From positions 19,463,056 to 19,527,055 of the forward strand of contig OX940868.1 of NCBI GenBank assembly GCA_954871525.1: DNA of 64,000 nucleotides, in the 5' to 3' direction. The stretch comes from Parietaria judaica (Eukaryota > Streptophyta > Magnoliopsida > Rosales > Urticaceae). Made by a program: the position numbers and the translations under genes. Below the pieces are notes generated by a model. The model did no database searches. It was not told where the DNA came from and was given only the letters and a program-made list of their open reading frames with translations. How positions within the stretch are numbered: the first letter of the stretch is position 1; every line of letters starts with the position of its first letter. Below are positions 48,737-61,180 of the stretch, in pieces.

Positions 48737-49889
48737 TAGTTTGGGCAAACAAGAAACTTGAATTCTTAAGCAACTGGTAAGTTATGTAGCAAAAGTCTCC
48801 CTCTCTCTCTCTCTCTCTGATCTCTGTTATGATTTTATGTAAAAATATGTCTTGTTGAATGTAAATTAGTCCAATTGGGTTTTATATTGGAGTAGAAACA
48901 AAAAATTACATTGATGTTGGTGATGATAGGGTACTTTTGCCGCTTAATATGTAATTTTTCTCCTCATAGTTGAAAAATAATTAATTTTCTTGACCTATAT
49001 GTCGTCAACTCTTTTTCTTATTCTTCTTTAAAATATTTGTAACACGCTAGGCCATATTATATTATATATATATGTTATTTAAACCATTTTGCATATTACA
49101 TTAACCTTATCATATACTTAAAATTCAATTATTTATTTCTTATGGAATGTGAATCTGTGATGTGGATACGAGGACAAAATAAGATTAGATTTTGATAGAC
49201 TAGATCACATTTTATATTATACATGTTTAATATAAAATGTGATCTAGTTATAACGTCCACGTCCTTGTCCAACTTTAATTAATTAGTTTATATATATCTA
49301 CGGTTTATACTTATTATGATTTAACTTGACAAAAGGAAATAATAAATATAAGAAAAACTCACAAAATGATTAAAAAGCACTAAAAGTATAAGAGAAATGT
49401 CCATAGTTTTTTAAAACTCATTTATACCCATTAATAATTTTGTTTGGACCATATTAACCCTAATATTAGTTATAATTAAATATTTTTGTATTAATTATTA
49501 ATATTATATTTTATTTTCGAAAATAATTTTTCTTATAATTGTGGTTGACCACTTCCCCCAATCAATTACAATTTCATTTAATTATGTTACTTTTTCAAAA
49601 ATTATTCATCATTTATTACATATTAATTTACTTTTTCCTCCACTCTCTCTTAACTTTCTCCTAGAAGCTTCTTCCATTGCCAAGATCTCTCTCTCTTTTC
49701 CCTCGCCTTCCTCCATCGAGCTCCGTCGCCTCTCTGGTTTCTATATCACCTTCTTCTGCCGCAAGATGAGTGCACGTAGCTTTTTCCAACAAAATTGCGT
49801 TACTATATTTACACTTTTATAACTACAACTTTATGAAATTTTGTAACTATATTTACAGTTTACTTTTACACGTACTTATATTAATCTTT
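48737..49889. other. Spacer between BZR1-BAM and the SIRE-like element
   Basis: AT-rich. Contains a (CT)n run at about 48798-48819, the palindrome at 49199-49248, and from 49797 the first copies of an AACTATATTTACA-type repeat that continues on the far side of the retroelement at 58977. No gene seen. Confidence 0.5.
49199..49248. repeat. Perfect 21-bp inverted repeat (hairpin or tiny MITE)
   Basis: ACTAGATCACATTTTATATTA and its exact complement are separated by 8 bases. It could fold as a cruciform or a stem-loop RNA, or be a minimal MITE remnant flanked by TA. Confidence 0.8.
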
Positions 49890-49894
49890 GTTAT

Positions 49895-50560
49895 TGTAAA
49901 GTCAGATTTCTCACAGTTTATGTTAAACCTTATGTTAGAACATTAAACAAAACATAAACACAACACGGGAGTTTTTGTTAACCCAGTTCGCAAAATCCCA
50001 TGTTGGATAGTCTACTTCTGGGGAGCCCTTGCTCAGATTGATCAAACAAAGATTACAGAAGGATTGTTACAATATGAATATTCCATATTAAATAAACATA
50101 AAAAGGCTCCCCCTTAATGTTGTAACAAGCTTAGGCAAAGCTATCCTTCATCTTCCGTATGATCCGTGGTGCAAGCTCCACTTGCGGAACGTCACGCTGA
50201 ACTCCTTTCAGCTACCGACACAGTGGTTGACGTTCACCTTCACCAAAGGATTTTTCAGTGTGTTTCGAAGTTGTAGTTTTTGTGAAGTGCAAACAACAAT
50301 GGAGTTCCAAGAGAGATAAAAGAGAGGTCCTTTCTCTTTTCTGATTTTGCACATCCAACGGTTCAAAAATGGAGGGGCAAAAGTGTCACCAAGTTGAAAC
50401 ACTCTTTGAGGGAAAAGGACAAGTCATGTCCTATATGCCCAAAATAGTAGAACACTTTTATGAACCCAAACCAAGGATAAGAGAAGCCCACAAATGCATA
50501 TGAGCCAAAATACATATTGATCCACAAAAATAGACAATAGAGAAAAACGTGAATCCATCA
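49895..50560 (-). repeat. 3' LTR of the SIRE-like element
   Basis: 666 bp. Differs from the other LTR by GATCCGTGG against GATCCATGG, TTTCGAAG against TTTTGAAG, and AAACGTG against AAATGTG. Confidence 0.96.
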
Positions 50561-50570
50561 AACTCCCCAT
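50561..50570 (-). promoter_or_regulatory. Polypurine tract of the SIRE-like element
   Basis: Reads ATGGGGAGTT on the minus strand, directly before the 3' LTR. Confidence 0.7.
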
Positions 50571-50797
50571 TTGGCTTTTTGTGGAACAATTTGTGGATAG
50601 AAGACTGATGAGATCTGAGAATAATGAAGCTGAATAAACTGGACCATATCAGACTTGATGTCGAAACATAATAGAAGACATTAGATACCACATAACCAAA
50701 CATGCAGCACAATAATAATATCCGAGAGGAGACAAAATAATATCCAAAAACTACTCCCCCTTGGGCCACAAAAACACAAAGGTGCATCTGTAAATGC

Positions 50798-52809
50798 TCA
50801 GGACGAGTCGCGAGGAGCAGCATCAGGACGATCATCAACACCCGTCTGAGACAGCGCTTGACGAACCAGACCAGTAAGAGAGGCGTGGCTACGGAGGGCA
50901 GCAGACAGAATCTCGGACTGCCGGGCAAACTCACGTAAAATGCGGGAGGAGAGATCGTCGGAAGAGGAGGCAGCGGGTGGAGCAGCAGAGATGTCGTCCT
51001 CCTTGGCGAACGTGCTCTTGGCAGTGAAGGACAGAGCCTTAGCAGGAATAAGAGATTCATCGGGCTTCACCGAGATGCCTTGCGTACGAAGAAGGCGGGT
51101 AATCAGGCATGGATATATGAGCTTCTTCTTGTTGGACTGCTGAATTTGAGCAAACGATGTCATCTTCTGAATGATGAAGAGACCGAGATCAAAGGGGTCC
51201 TAACGATGGAGAAAAACCAAAACCCGAGCTATCTCAAATGTGACGGACGATTGGTTTGATGTGGGACAGAGGATCAGCGACAAAATCCTGAACATCATGT
51301 AGAACCGAGCAGTGAGCAACGCGGAAGAGAACTGAGGATTGTCACGCGGCCATGTCGAGCAAGTACCACCAGAAAGCGTCAAGATCAGCTCATCTCGATC
51401 CAAAAGAGAATCATGGTTGAGAGGAAAACACCCGTCGAGTTCCGGACGCCCAAGGAGACGGTTGATGCGGGACGGAGAAACTTCGACAAACTTCCCACGA
51501 ACATATGACTTGTGATACCATGGCGATGTGGAATCCAAAACAGATTGGCGGAGGTTGCAGTAGAATTCCTTGACCAAGGAGATATGAAATCCTTTGATCT
51601 TGGTCACGCCGTGATGGAGATGACGCTCTTCGAGATAGGCGAACATAGAGGTGGAAACAAAATTAGACTTGTCTAGATATTCTTCACTGTGGATGCGACG
51701 GGAAGCATATTGAGACCAACGCTTCTTGCTCGCACGGTCAAAAAATTTATCTTCAAGAGGCGCGGGAAGATGAGGCTTGCTGATATCGCTGGAGCTGCGT
51801 TTCCGCTTGCGAGATGGACCGGTTTTGAGAGAGGAATGAGACACAGCAGCTTTCTTGCGAAGGAAAGATGCGAGAGGAACATCATCAAAGGCCGATATAT
51901 CGGGATCATCCATAGGGGCAGATTTGCTAGCAAAAACTGGAGCAATAGGGACGCAGGATTCAACAAAGGCGGAAACCGGTGACGGCAAAACTACAGGACC
52001 ATCATGAGAGGTCGATAGCGGTGTCTGGACATCCTGACAAACAAGTAAAATATTTAGCATCAGTTTCAGATAGTTGAGCATAAGACCATAACCACACCGT
52101 ATATAATCCAAGCAAAAGAAATGAGCAATGAAAAGCACGGAAGCACACATAAAGCCTAAACACCGAGCAAGAATCAGAGATCTTATCGAGCCATAAACGA
52201 AATTGATCAAGACAAATAAAAGGTACAAGAATCAGACTGTAGAACAAACCAAGAAGGACAAGAGCCAAGCGAACCTAAGAACAAAGCTAAAGTTCCAAAA
52301 AAAAATCTCAGATTTGAGAGAGAAAAATGAAGAATTTGAACCTGAGAACGAATACGACGAGAATATTGGAACTTGAGAGAGCCCCTTCGAGCTTCGGATT
52401 TTCGGCGACCCACCAACGGAGCAGGCGAGACAGAAGGGGACGGAGAGAAGGACGGGCCCGGAGCTGCGAGCGGCGGAGGGACAACGATGTGAGGCGGAGA
52501 TTCAGGCAAAACCGATGGCTGCGGAGGGACGACATCCGAGGAGTAGGAACCATCAATGATTGACAAAAGCGCATCGACGACAGGTTTGCCGAACCGAGAA
52601 GGCAATGGTGCATGAGCAGTGGTCGGCGAGGTAACAACGGACTGAGATTCAAGGTTTGGATCGCCAGAAATCGGCATGGGAGCTTCGGTGGAGATGGCAG
52701 CGATTGGGAATTCTTCGAGAATCAGAGCCGGAGTGATGGCGAGAGCTTGGGTAAGGCGAGACGAACGCCGTGAAGCGGGTGGACGAGGGCGAAACTGACG
52801 AGGAGCCAT
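50798..52809 (-). CDS. Accessory 3' ORF of the SIRE-like element, apparently spliced, one in-frame TAG
   Basis: Exon A (52809-52342, 156 codons) starts MAPRQFRPRPPASRR, is Pro/Ser-rich and ends IRSQ at a CAG|GT donor. A GT-AG intron (52341-52034, 308 bp) ends in TTTGTCAG, and exon B (52033-50798) continues in the same frame from DVQTPLST. Exon B has a Lys/Arg-rich stretch (SRKRKRSS), then a block of the kind annotated in plant retroelements as putative plant transposon protein (VKEFYCNL, YVRGKFVEVSPSRINRLLG, FEIARVLVF, KLIYPCLITRLLR). A TAG at 51202-51200 interrupts it after LVFLHR, and the frame stays open and family-like for 134 codons more. There is no signal peptide or membrane helix in exon B, so it is not an envelope-like protein. 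Function is unknown. Confidence 0.7.
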
Positions 52810-53133
52810 GAGAGAGGATTTGGGTGTTTTGTTTTTGGTGAGAGGCGAAGGTAAGAGACAGAGAGAGAGAGGAAGGAGATGATAGCGTGAGGAAAAGAGA
52901 AATGTCAGAGACAGGATTCAAAGGAGAGGAAGGCTAAAGGGCGCGCGAAAAAGAGCGAGATAGACAGAGAGAGAATTTGACACGTGAGAAAACTAGAGGC
53001 CTAGGGAGGGAGCACGTGGAATAAAAAAAATGACGAGCAAATAAACAGAGCAACACACAAACGACAAAGCCACATACAATAAAACGAACAAAAAAAAAAC
53101 AAACACATGAATAAAAAAGAGCAAACATACACA

Positions 53134-53169
<36 letters not shown>

Positions 53170-53304
53170 ATTAATTTTTTGTTGATTTTTTTTTTATATA
53201 TATATATAAAAAATAATAAGTACACAAAAAAAAAACACACTTAGAACAATATGTATACAAAACAATAAATAAATTGCAATGAAAGAAAAGCTTAGTCTGT
53301 GGAG
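52810..53304 (-). other. Low-complexity DNA between gag-pol and the accessory ORF
   Basis: Contains GAGAGAGA runs, (TA)n at 53142-53166, and T-rich and A-rich tracts. It would contain any leader or promoter of the accessory ORF. Open frames here are low-complexity and not genes. Confidence 0.6.
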
Positions 53305-56300
53305 TTAGGAGATTCTGCAGACTCCAAGCTTGCTTCGTAGTTCCTCGAATTGACTTGAATCAAGTGGTTTTGTGAAAATATCCGCGAGTTGTTCCGTGGT
53401 ACCAACATGCTCCATGATAATGATTTTGTTCTCGACCAATTCCCGAATGAAGTGATAGCGAATATCGATGTGTTTGGTACGAGAATGTTGAACCGGATTC
53501 TTCGATATACTAATGGCGCTGAGATTGTCACAGAGAAGTGTGATGCCTTGAAGAGAAATTCCATAATCAATGAGCATTTGTTTCATCCATAAGAGTTGAG
53601 TGCAACAACTCCCGGCTGCGATATATTCCGCTTCAGCAGTAGATAGAGATATCGAATTCTGTTTTTTGCTATACCATGAGACAAGATTTCCACCAATATA
53701 AAAACAGCCCCCTGTGGTGCTTTTGCGATCGTCGGCACTACCGGCCCAGTCGGCATCGCTGTAGCCAATAAGTTGAATAGAAAACTCTTTAGAATACCAC
53801 AAGCCGTAATCAAGAGTACCATTGACATAACGGATGATTCGCTTTGCCGCGATGAGATGAGATTCCTTGGGATTGGATTGATATCGAGCACACACACCAA
53901 CGCTTTGACATATATCCGGGCGACTCGCAGTGAGATATAATAGACTTCCGATCATGCTGCGATACAACTTTTCATTCACGGACTGCCCATCATCATCCTT
54001 AGATAGTTTGTCAGAAATTGACATCGGTGTTCTAACATGCCGAGCATTTTCCAGACCAAATTTTTTCACAAGATTCTTGGCATACTTGCTTTGAGAAATG
54101 AATAGACCCTCATCTTGCTGTTTGATTTGTAATCCAAGGAAGGTATTTAGCTCTCCCACCATGCTCATCTCGAATTCTCTTTCCATAGTTGAGACAAAGT
54201 TTTTGACAAGATTTTCTGAGGTGGATCCAAAGACAATATCGTCAACATAAATTTGAGCTATGATAGTGTGAGGGTGAAACCTGAGAATAAAGAGGGTTTG
54301 ATCAGCTCCTCCACGGACGTATCCTTGCTTGAGAATATACGAGGTGAGACGGTCATACCACGACCGAGGCGCTTGTTTTAGCCCGTAAAGAGCCTTTTTG
54401 AGCTTGTAGACATAATTCGGTAAGTATGGATCTTCAAACCCTTGGGGTTGCTCAACATAGACTTCCTCATTGATGACTCCATTTAAGAATGCGCTCTTGA
54501 CGTCCATTTGATGCAACTTGAAGTTTAGGCTACACGAAATAGCGAGAAGTATGCGAATAGACTCGAGACGAGCTACGGGAGCGAATGTTTCATCAAAATC
54601 AATCCCCTCCACTTGAGTGTACCCCTGTGCCACGAGCCTTGCTTTATTTTTCAATACTTCACCCTGTTCATCGGTTTTATTTTTGAAGATCCACTTTGTT
54701 CCGATGATGTTAATGCCGGCGGGACGTTCAACAAGAGACCACACATCGTTCCTTTGGAATTGATTTAGTTCCTCTTGCATTGCACCAATCCAATACTCAT
54801 CATTGAGAGCGGCAGCAACATTCTTCGGCTCAATCTTGGAGATAAAGCAAGATAGACCAGCGAGATCGCGATAATTGATCCGAGTGGTTTCCCTTGTACG
54901 ACGGTCTTCAGTTACTTCTCCGATCACTTGGTCAGTAGGATGATTCTTTCTTACTCGCGATGAAGGGATCGGAGATCTCCCGGGATTGACATCTTCGCTT
55001 TGACCAGCAACATTTAGCTCTTCTGGAACTCCAGTGCAGACAGAGTCTGGACAGTTTGATGTCGAAGTTGATGTTTCAACATCAGGTTCAACACTGGGAA
55101 AAACGGCTTCTGATACTGACTGAGCAGCTTCCTCATTATCTTTGTTGCTGATTTCTTCTTCAGTATCCTTCAAAACTACATTCACGGACTCCATGATAGC
55201 CTTGGTTCGCTTGTTATATACCCGATATGCATGACTTGAACGAGAATAACCAAGAAATACCCCTTCGTCGCTTTTTGCTTCGAATTTGCTAACGTGAGTA
55301 CGATCGTTCAGAATATAGCACGAGCTTCCAAATATATGAAAATAAGAAACATCAGGTTTCTTTCCCTTCCAGATCTCATACGGAGTTTGATCCGTTTTGG
55401 GACGGAAATAGACTCGGTTGATAATATGGCATGCGGTATTCACGGCTTCGGCCCACCATTTCGGATTAAGATCTTTGGCATTAATAAGGACCCTTGCCAT
55501 TTCTTGAATAGTTCTGTTCTTCCTCTCAACGATCCCGTTTTGTTGAGGAGTTATCGGCGCGGAGAACTCGTGAGCGATGCCATGTTCGTTACAATATTCG
55601 GCAAATGCGATGTTCTCGAATTCTTTACCGTGGTCACTTCTGATGCGCATGATCTTTCCAATGGTGATTCCCTTTTGAGTTTGAAGATTGTTACATAGAG
55701 CTTTGAACCTGTCAAAAGTTTCTGATTTTTCCGCAAGAAAGTCCACCCACGTGTACCTAGAAAAATCATCAACACACACATATATATATCTTTTGCCACC
55801 GATACTAGTTACCTGAGTAGGACCAATCAGGTCCATGTGAAGAAGCTCAAGAGGCCTGTTTGTAGTTATGTGTTTGAAGGCTTTGTGAGAGGCACGCTTT
55901 TGTTTCCCCTTTTGACATGGTCCACATATGCTCTTTGGGTCTTTTCGAAGGGAAGGTAAGCCACGTAAACTTCCCTGTCTAGAAATGTTAAGCAAGTGTT
56001 TTCCATTTATATGGCCAAGTTTGGCATGCCAAAGATTCCAAGTATCAAGAGAAGAACTAAGACAAGATTCAGATTTGGATAGTTGATAACAATTATCCGA
56101 TGATCTAATACCCGTCATAACAACATTTTGCATATCATCAAACACCGTGCATCCAGATTTTTCAAATAGAACTTTAAGGTCATCATCACATATTTGACTT
56201 ATACTCAATAGATTAGCTTTAAGGTCTTGCACAAGTAACACGTTTTTTAGATTTGGAATACCTGGAAGATTTAACTTGCCACGTCCAAGAACGGTACTTT

Positions 56301-58221
56301 TATCGCCATTACCAAACGTAACTTTCCCTTCACCTTTCTTGGTAAGATTTGTGAGAAATTCGGGATGTCCAGTCATATGCCTGGAACCACCACTATCAAA
56401 GTACCACACGTCATCTGTATAAGAGTGAAGAGAAGTATATGCCACACAACAATTTAATCTATTCTTAGGAACCCATTGTCTACGAAAGCTTCCAACATTG
56501 AAGGTTCTAATATTTCCCGAATCAACCTCTTTAACAATGATTTTTCTACCTTCCATAAGACATTTAAATAGTTGGTTGCATTGAGAATCTACATGTCCTA
56601 GGCGATTGCAGAAGCTACACACAGTTCCCTTTTGATGCCTAGAGACCGAGTGATATGAGTGAGAACTGTGAGAGAAATTTGCAGGACGTGATATTCCAGA
56701 TGTTTTAACATGCGATGTAACATTAAATCCTGAACGATGAACCTTAGAACTTTGACTATTTAAAATTTTGGCTTTGTGAAACGTAGTTTTTTTCAGAGGA
56801 GAATCAATTTTGAATGGAGAATACCCAATACCTGAATGATCACCGGTTACCTTTCCTTGGCTAAGAATATCATCAAGAGCTGTTTTTCCGGAGTTGAATT
56901 TTGAGAGGATACCTTCAAGATAATTAATTTTTGTATCCTTCTCCTCAATTTGATTCTTCGAAATCGCAACTTGATTCCTTAAGCTTTTTACTTCGGAAAT
57001 ATTTCCTTCATTCTCGGAGGTAACATCAGAAATTTCAGATTTGAGTTTTAAGTTTGAGTCACATACCTCTATCCACTTCTTGAACATTGTTTGATATAAT
57101 GTTCTAACATCATCATCACTTGGCTCAAGATCAGATTCTTCATCAGATTCATTATGCACTTCGGGTTCTTGAATTGAGGGTGAGACCAAAGAAGTGAACG
57201 CAACATAATGGCTTACTGTTCCGCCTTCCTCATCGTCATCGGATTCATCATCGCTTACGGAAGTGACATATGACCTAGCTTTTTGTTTCTTGAGAGTATT
57301 GGCACATTCCGATTGAATATGACCAAATCCGTCACACTCTCTGCATTGAATTCCACGGCTAGGCTTCTTGTTGTCATTGGATTTGTTCTTGAAGTTTGAA
57401 ATTCCTCCATGCTCATTATTACTTCCAGATTTGATGGGGGGCCGATTGTTTCCAAATCTCTTAAGCATCCTCCCAAAGTTTTTCGTTAGTAAAGCAAGAT
57501 CGGAAACAGATTCAATATTTTTGTTTTCTAGCTCTTCATTTACACAGCTTCTGAGAGCTACTCCTTTTTTTCTTTTGTTTTGAATCATATTCATTTCATA
57601 AGTTTGAAGGGACCCCATTAATTCATCAAGACTCATTTTAGAGACACCTTTAGCCTCTTCAATGGCAGCCACTTTAGCTCCAAACTTATCCGGAAGAGAC
57701 CTAAGGGTTTTACGAACAAGTTTAACATCAGAATACGTTTTACCAAGTTGATAAGCTTGGTTAGAAATCTCCCTGATTTTTCCATTGAAGTCGGCAATAG
57801 ATTCTTCATCGGACATACGCAAGTCTTCAAACTTTGAGGCGAGCAGTTGAAGTTTAGAAGAGCGGACAGAGCTGGTTCCTTCGTGAAGATTTTGGAGAGC
57901 TTCCCATGCCTTTTTTGCTGTGTTGCACGTTGATATGAGTTTGAACTGATTTTCGTCAACGGCCGACACAATGGCATTGAGAGCACGCGAGTTTGCAAGG
58001 GACGCATTCTCTTCGTCGGTTGACCATGATTCTGGTGGTTTCTCAACTTCGACACCGTCGTCATCCTTAATTCTTGGAGGGGACCATCCTTTTAGGAGCA
58101 TTGGCCAGGCTTTAGCATCAATAGCTTGAATGTAAATTGTCATTCTAGCCTTCCAATAAGAGTAATTTGTCCCATCGAGAATTGGAGGACGAGCAATAGA
58201 GGCGTTTTCCTTGCTTCCCAT
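53305..58221 (-). CDS. Gag-Pol polyprotein of the SIRE-like copia element (intact, 1638 aa)
   Basis: One open frame without stop or frameshift. In order: Gag ([20 protein letters not shown]), zinc knuckle [14 protein letters not shown] (about 293) and a second [14 protein letters not shown] (about 534), protease [12 protein letters not shown] (about 607), GAG-pre-integrase [10 protein letters not shown], integrase with HMDLIGP (about 797), [10 protein letters not shown] and NGIVERKNR, reverse transcriptase [17 protein letters not shown] and [10 protein letters not shown] (about 1325), RNase [18 protein letters not shown] (about 1490), ending LGVCRIS. The start Met is 85 bases downstream of the LTR and close to the primer-binding site. 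Gag and Pol share one frame as is normal for copia. Confidence 0.97.
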   Translation of the reverse strand: MGSKENASIARPPILDGTNYSYWKARMTIYIQAIDAKAWPMLLKGWSPPRIKDDDGVEVEKPPESWSTDEENASLANSRALNAIVSAVDENQFKLISTCNTAKKAWEALQNLHEGTSSVRSSKLQLLASKFEDLRMSDEESIADFNGKIREISNQAYQLGKTYSDVKLVRKTLRSLPDKFGAKVAAIEEAKGVSKMSLDELMGSLQTYEMNMIQNKRKKGVALRSCVNEELENKNIESVSDLALLTKNFGRMLKRFGNNRPPIKSGSNNEHGGISNFKNKSNDNKKPSRGIQCRECDGFGHIQSECANTLKKQKARSYVTSVSDDESDDDEEGGTVSHYVAFTSLVSPSIQEPEVHNESDEESDLEPSDDDVRTLYQTMFKKWIEVCDSNLKLKSEISDVTSENEGNISEVKSLRNQVAISKNQIEEKDTKINYLEGILSKFNSGKTALDDILSQGKVTGDHSGIGYSPFKIDSPLKKTTFHKAKILNSQSSKVHRSGFNVTSHVKTSGISRPANFSHSSHSYHSVSRHQKGTVCSFCNRLGHVDSQCNQLFKCLMEGRKIIVKEVDSGNIRTFNVGSFRRQWVPKNRLNCCVAYTSLHSYTDDVWYFDSGGSRHMTGHPEFLTNLTKKGEGKVTFGNGDKSTVLGRGKLNLPGIPNLKNVLLVQDLKANLLSISQICDDDLKVLFEKSGCTVFDDMQNVVMTGIRSSDNCYQLSKSESCLSSSLDTWNLWHAKLGHINGKHLLNISRQGSLRGLPSLRKDPKSICGPCQKGKQKRASHKAFKHITTNRPLELLHMDLIGPTQVTSIGGKRYIYVCVDDFSRYTWVDFLAEKSETFDRFKALCNNLQTQKGITIGKIMRIRSDHGKEFENIAFAEYCNEHGIAHEFSAPITPQQNGIVERKNRTIQEMARVLINAKDLNPKWWAEAVNTACHIINRVYFRPKTDQTPYEIWKGKKPDVSYFHIFGSSCYILNDRTHVSKFEAKSDEGVFLGYSRSSHAYRVYNKRTKAIMESVNVVLKDTEEEISNKDNEEAAQSVSEAVFPSVEPDVETSTSTSNCPDSVCTGVPEELNVAGQSEDVNPGRSPIPSSRVRKNHPTDQVIGEVTEDRRTRETTRINYRDLAGLSCFISKIEPKNVAAALNDEYWIGAMQEELNQFQRNDVWSLVERPAGINIIGTKWIFKNKTDEQGEVLKNKARLVAQGYTQVEGIDFDETFAPVARLESIRILLAISCSLNFKLHQMDVKSAFLNGVINEEVYVEQPQGFEDPYLPNYVYKLKKALYGLKQAPRSWYDRLTSYILKQGYVRGGADQTLFILRFHPHTIIAQIYVDDIVFGSTSENLVKNFVSTMEREFEMSMVGELNTFLGLQIKQQDEGLFISQSKYAKNLVKKFGLENARHVRTPMSISDKLSKDDDGQSVNEKLYRSMIGSLLYLTASRPDICQSVGVCARYQSNPKESHLIAAKRIIRYVNGTLDYGLWYSKEFSIQLIGYSDADWAGSADDRKSTTGGCFYIGGNLVSWYSKKQNSISLSTAEAEYIAAGSCCTQLLWMKQMLIDYGISLQGITLLCDNLSAISISKNPVQHSRTKHIDIRYHFIRELVENKIIIMEHVGTTEQLADIFTKPLDSSQFEELRSKLGVCRIS

Positions 58222-58291
58222 GGTGATGTGAGAGATGACTGAGATCGAGCTTCACTGTCTTTGAGACCAAAGAAATGTATGCAGTGAACCT

Positions 58292-58303
58292 GCTCTGATA
58301 CCA
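58292..58303 (-). promoter_or_regulatory. Primer-binding site of the SIRE-like element
   Basis: Reads TGGTATCAGAGC on the minus strand, 2 bases from the 5' LTR. The same initiator tRNA-Met type site occurs in the other copia element here. Confidence 0.92.
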
Positions 58304-58305
58304 AA

Positions 58306-58971
58306 TGTAAAGTCAGATTTCTCACAGTTTATGTTAAACCTTATGTTAGAACATTAAACAAAACATAAACACAACACGGGAGTTTTTGTTAACCCAGTTC
58401 GCAAAATCCCATGTTGGATAGTCTACTTCTGGGGAGCCCTTGCTCAGATTGATCAAACAAAGATTACAGAAGGATTGTTACAATATGAATATTCCATATT
58501 AAATAAACATAAAAAGGCTCCCCCTTAATGTTGTAACAAGCTTAGGCAAAGCTATCCTTCATCTTCCGTATGATCCATGGTGCAAGCTCCACTTGCGGAA
58601 CGTCACGCTGAACTCCTTTCAGCTACCGACACAGTGGTTGACGTTCACCTTCACCAAAGGATTTTTCAGTGTGTTTTGAAGTTGTAGTTTTTGTGAAGTG
58701 CAAACAACAATGGAGTTCCAAGAGAGATAAAAGAGAGGTCCTTTCTCTTTTCTGATTTTGCACATCCAACGGTTCAAAAATGGAGGGGCAAAAGTGTCAC
58801 CAAGTTGAAACACTCTTTGAGGGAAAAGGACAAGTCATGTCCTATATGCCCAAAATAGTAGAACACTTTTATGAACCCAAACCAAGGATAAGAGAAGCCC
58901 ACAAATGCATATGAGCCAAAATACATATTGATCCACAAAAATAGACAATAGAGAAAAATGTGAATCCATCA
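58306..58971 (-). repeat. 5' LTR of the SIRE-like element
   Basis: 666 bp, TG...CA ends, three differences from the other LTR. Flanked outside by GTTAT. Confidence 0.96.
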
Positions 58972-58976
58972 GTTAT

Positions 58977-61180
58977 ATTATCCATATTTTCATATACGTA
59001 TATGTGATTCAATAAGTAACTCAATACTACAAGTTTATAACTATAAATATTGTAATTTCGTAATTTGTAGACATCAAACTATAAAAAAATGTTTACAAAT
59101 TTAAATACTATTTAATATCGTAACTATAAACACGATTTTATAACTATATAAATGAAACTCCAAATTCGTAACTATAAATACGAGACTGTACCTAACAGAA
59201 TTTATAAAAAAAATCGTAAATACATTTACAGCTCAACATGTTAAAAACGTTTTGTAAATATATTTACAGTTTTTTACAAGTTAATAGATTCGTAAATATA
59301 TTTACAAGTTAATAAAATTGCAAATTCGTAACTATAAATACGATAATGTAATTAAGAGGATTTATTCAAGTGGATGAACTCATTAATAGGGAAGTTCGAA
59401 GGGAAAAAAAAGATTTTTTTAATCGTGAAAATACTAATTAACAGGGAGGATAAATTCGAAAAGGAAGGATAAAGATTAATCAGTTATTTAGTTTGCTACA
59501 TTCAAGAAAAATATTTATTTTTAATTTAATTTTAAAAAATGAATTAATATTAACCGTGATTTAGTTTTTAAAGTGATTTAAAAAAAAATAGAGGGGCAAA
59601 TTAGTCCATATTTTAATTAATTAGTAATTATGATTATCAAAAATAGAAATAAACATTTTTTTAAACCTTGAGTCACAAATGGACATTTGCCTCATTAACC
59701 CATAAATATATGATTTTGACGATAAAAAAAACCTTCAATGAAATATAGTAAAACATTTTTAAACGCACGTGACATTGCATCATGTCACATAGTAAAATAT
59801 TTCGGATTAGTTGAGTATTTCAATTACAATAAAAATACTAAACTTAAGCGATATTTATGTTTTAATATAACATTCGAACTTCAATGGTAAATTTATTTTA
59901 TTTTACGGCTAAAATAGGAAACGTGGAAACCATGCTGAAGAGATTGAAATCATTGTCTTTAAAAAAAGAAGAAGATTGAAATAATTGTCACGTGGGTCCC
60001 ATGACTTATCCGCCCCCACTAAATTTAATATCCAAACCTATTTATCTTTTCCACATTAAATATTCAATTATTAAAATAGCAGAAGAAGAAAAAATATAGA
60101 ATTATTTAAAGCTAAAAATAAATAATCTCTTCGTCTCTGTATATTGATTGGAGGAGCCACGTCGAAATCAAAGCATAGAAAATTGCCATATTTTATTAAT
60201 ATCGAATTTAATTTTATTAAAAAAAATTACGGCGAAAGTCATCGAGTTTATTAATTTTTAACAAATAATTTATTAAACTCATTTATATAGCAAAAATCAC
60301 ATATATTGTAGCTTTCTTGTAAATGCACCACTACAAAGCTAACGCCACACTTCTCGCTGATAGACACATCACCCTTCACTTATGTAAGTCGAGGTGAAAG
60401 TGAAACCAGTCGTTAACTTTTTTTTTTTTTTTTTTTCACTATTTAATATTTTAAATCTTTTTTAAGTTTTTTGACCGTGCAATTGGCGAGCGTCCTCGTC
60501 TTCTTGTCTTCTCCATAATAAGCTGTAATACCAGCAATAGATCACAATCGGGAAGACGATCAACATATATGACATCTAAACATATGTGGTGATGTAGCAC
60601 ATCTAATATGACAAAAAAAAATATGACATTTAATATCGTTAAAGTGCATTTGCAACAAAGTTATAATATTAGTGATTTTTGTAGCAAAAAATTAACGTTA
60701 TTGACTAATTTATTAATATGGAAATTGTATAAAATATTTATTTTTGTGTCAAACATTTTAAGAAATGTCTATTTGTGAGAGTAAAAAATACACACAATGA
60801 GTAATATTTTAAAAGATTTGACACAAAATAGATATTTCGTTCAAATTCTGATGAGTTCGATTACTTCCGCCGCAAAATTTTCTTTTATAAATAAATTATG
60901 TTCTTTTCTCGCGTTTTCCTTCACTTTCCCTTCATCCAAACACCACAAAACTTCTCTCTTAAGATAAACGCATTGATTTTCGTTACTACTTTCGTCTAAA
61001 TTCGCCATCTTTTCCCTGTACCTGGATTCCACAGAGCTTCGATTCATCGAATTCAGCTCTCGCGATCGTCAATTCCGAGGGCTTTCTTTGTCGGATTCGT
61101 CGAGGCAAATTCGCTTCGATTCTTCGATTTGATCGCTGCTCTTCTCAATCGCATTCCGATCCGAATCCGTTTCTGTGAAG
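58977..61180. other. AT-rich spacer with degenerate TTTACA repeats, then VSR upstream region
   Basis: 58977-59360 is a degenerate array of short words such as TCGTAACTATAAATACGA and GTAAATATATTTACA; the same words occur at 49797-49890, so the array was cut by the copia insertion. 59360-60950 is AT-rich without gene or clear repeat, with a run of T at 60420-60436. 60950-61180 is the likely leader and core promoter of the VSR gene. Confidence 0.5.

Larger units (their letters stand above)
49895..58971 (-). mobile_element. Young SIRE-like Ty1/copia retrotransposon (9077 bp)
   Basis: Two 666-bp LTRs starting TGTAAAG and ending CCATCA differ at only three sites (about 0.45%), and GTTAT flanks both ends (49890-49894 and 58972-58976). 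On the minus strand the order is LTR, primer-binding site, one uninterrupted gag-pol frame of 1638 codons, about 500 bases of AT-rich DNA, an extra ORF, polypurine tract, LTR. The tandem zinc knuckles, the large 9-kb size and the additional 3' ORF are the hallmarks of the SIRE/Maximus copia lineage. The intact gag-pol and similar LTRs indicate a recent insertion, possibly still competent. Confidence 0.96.

Noticed and set aside
50208..50402. 64-codon open frame found in both SIRE-like LTRs
   Set aside because: Repeated only because the LTR is repeated; no start context or known protein.
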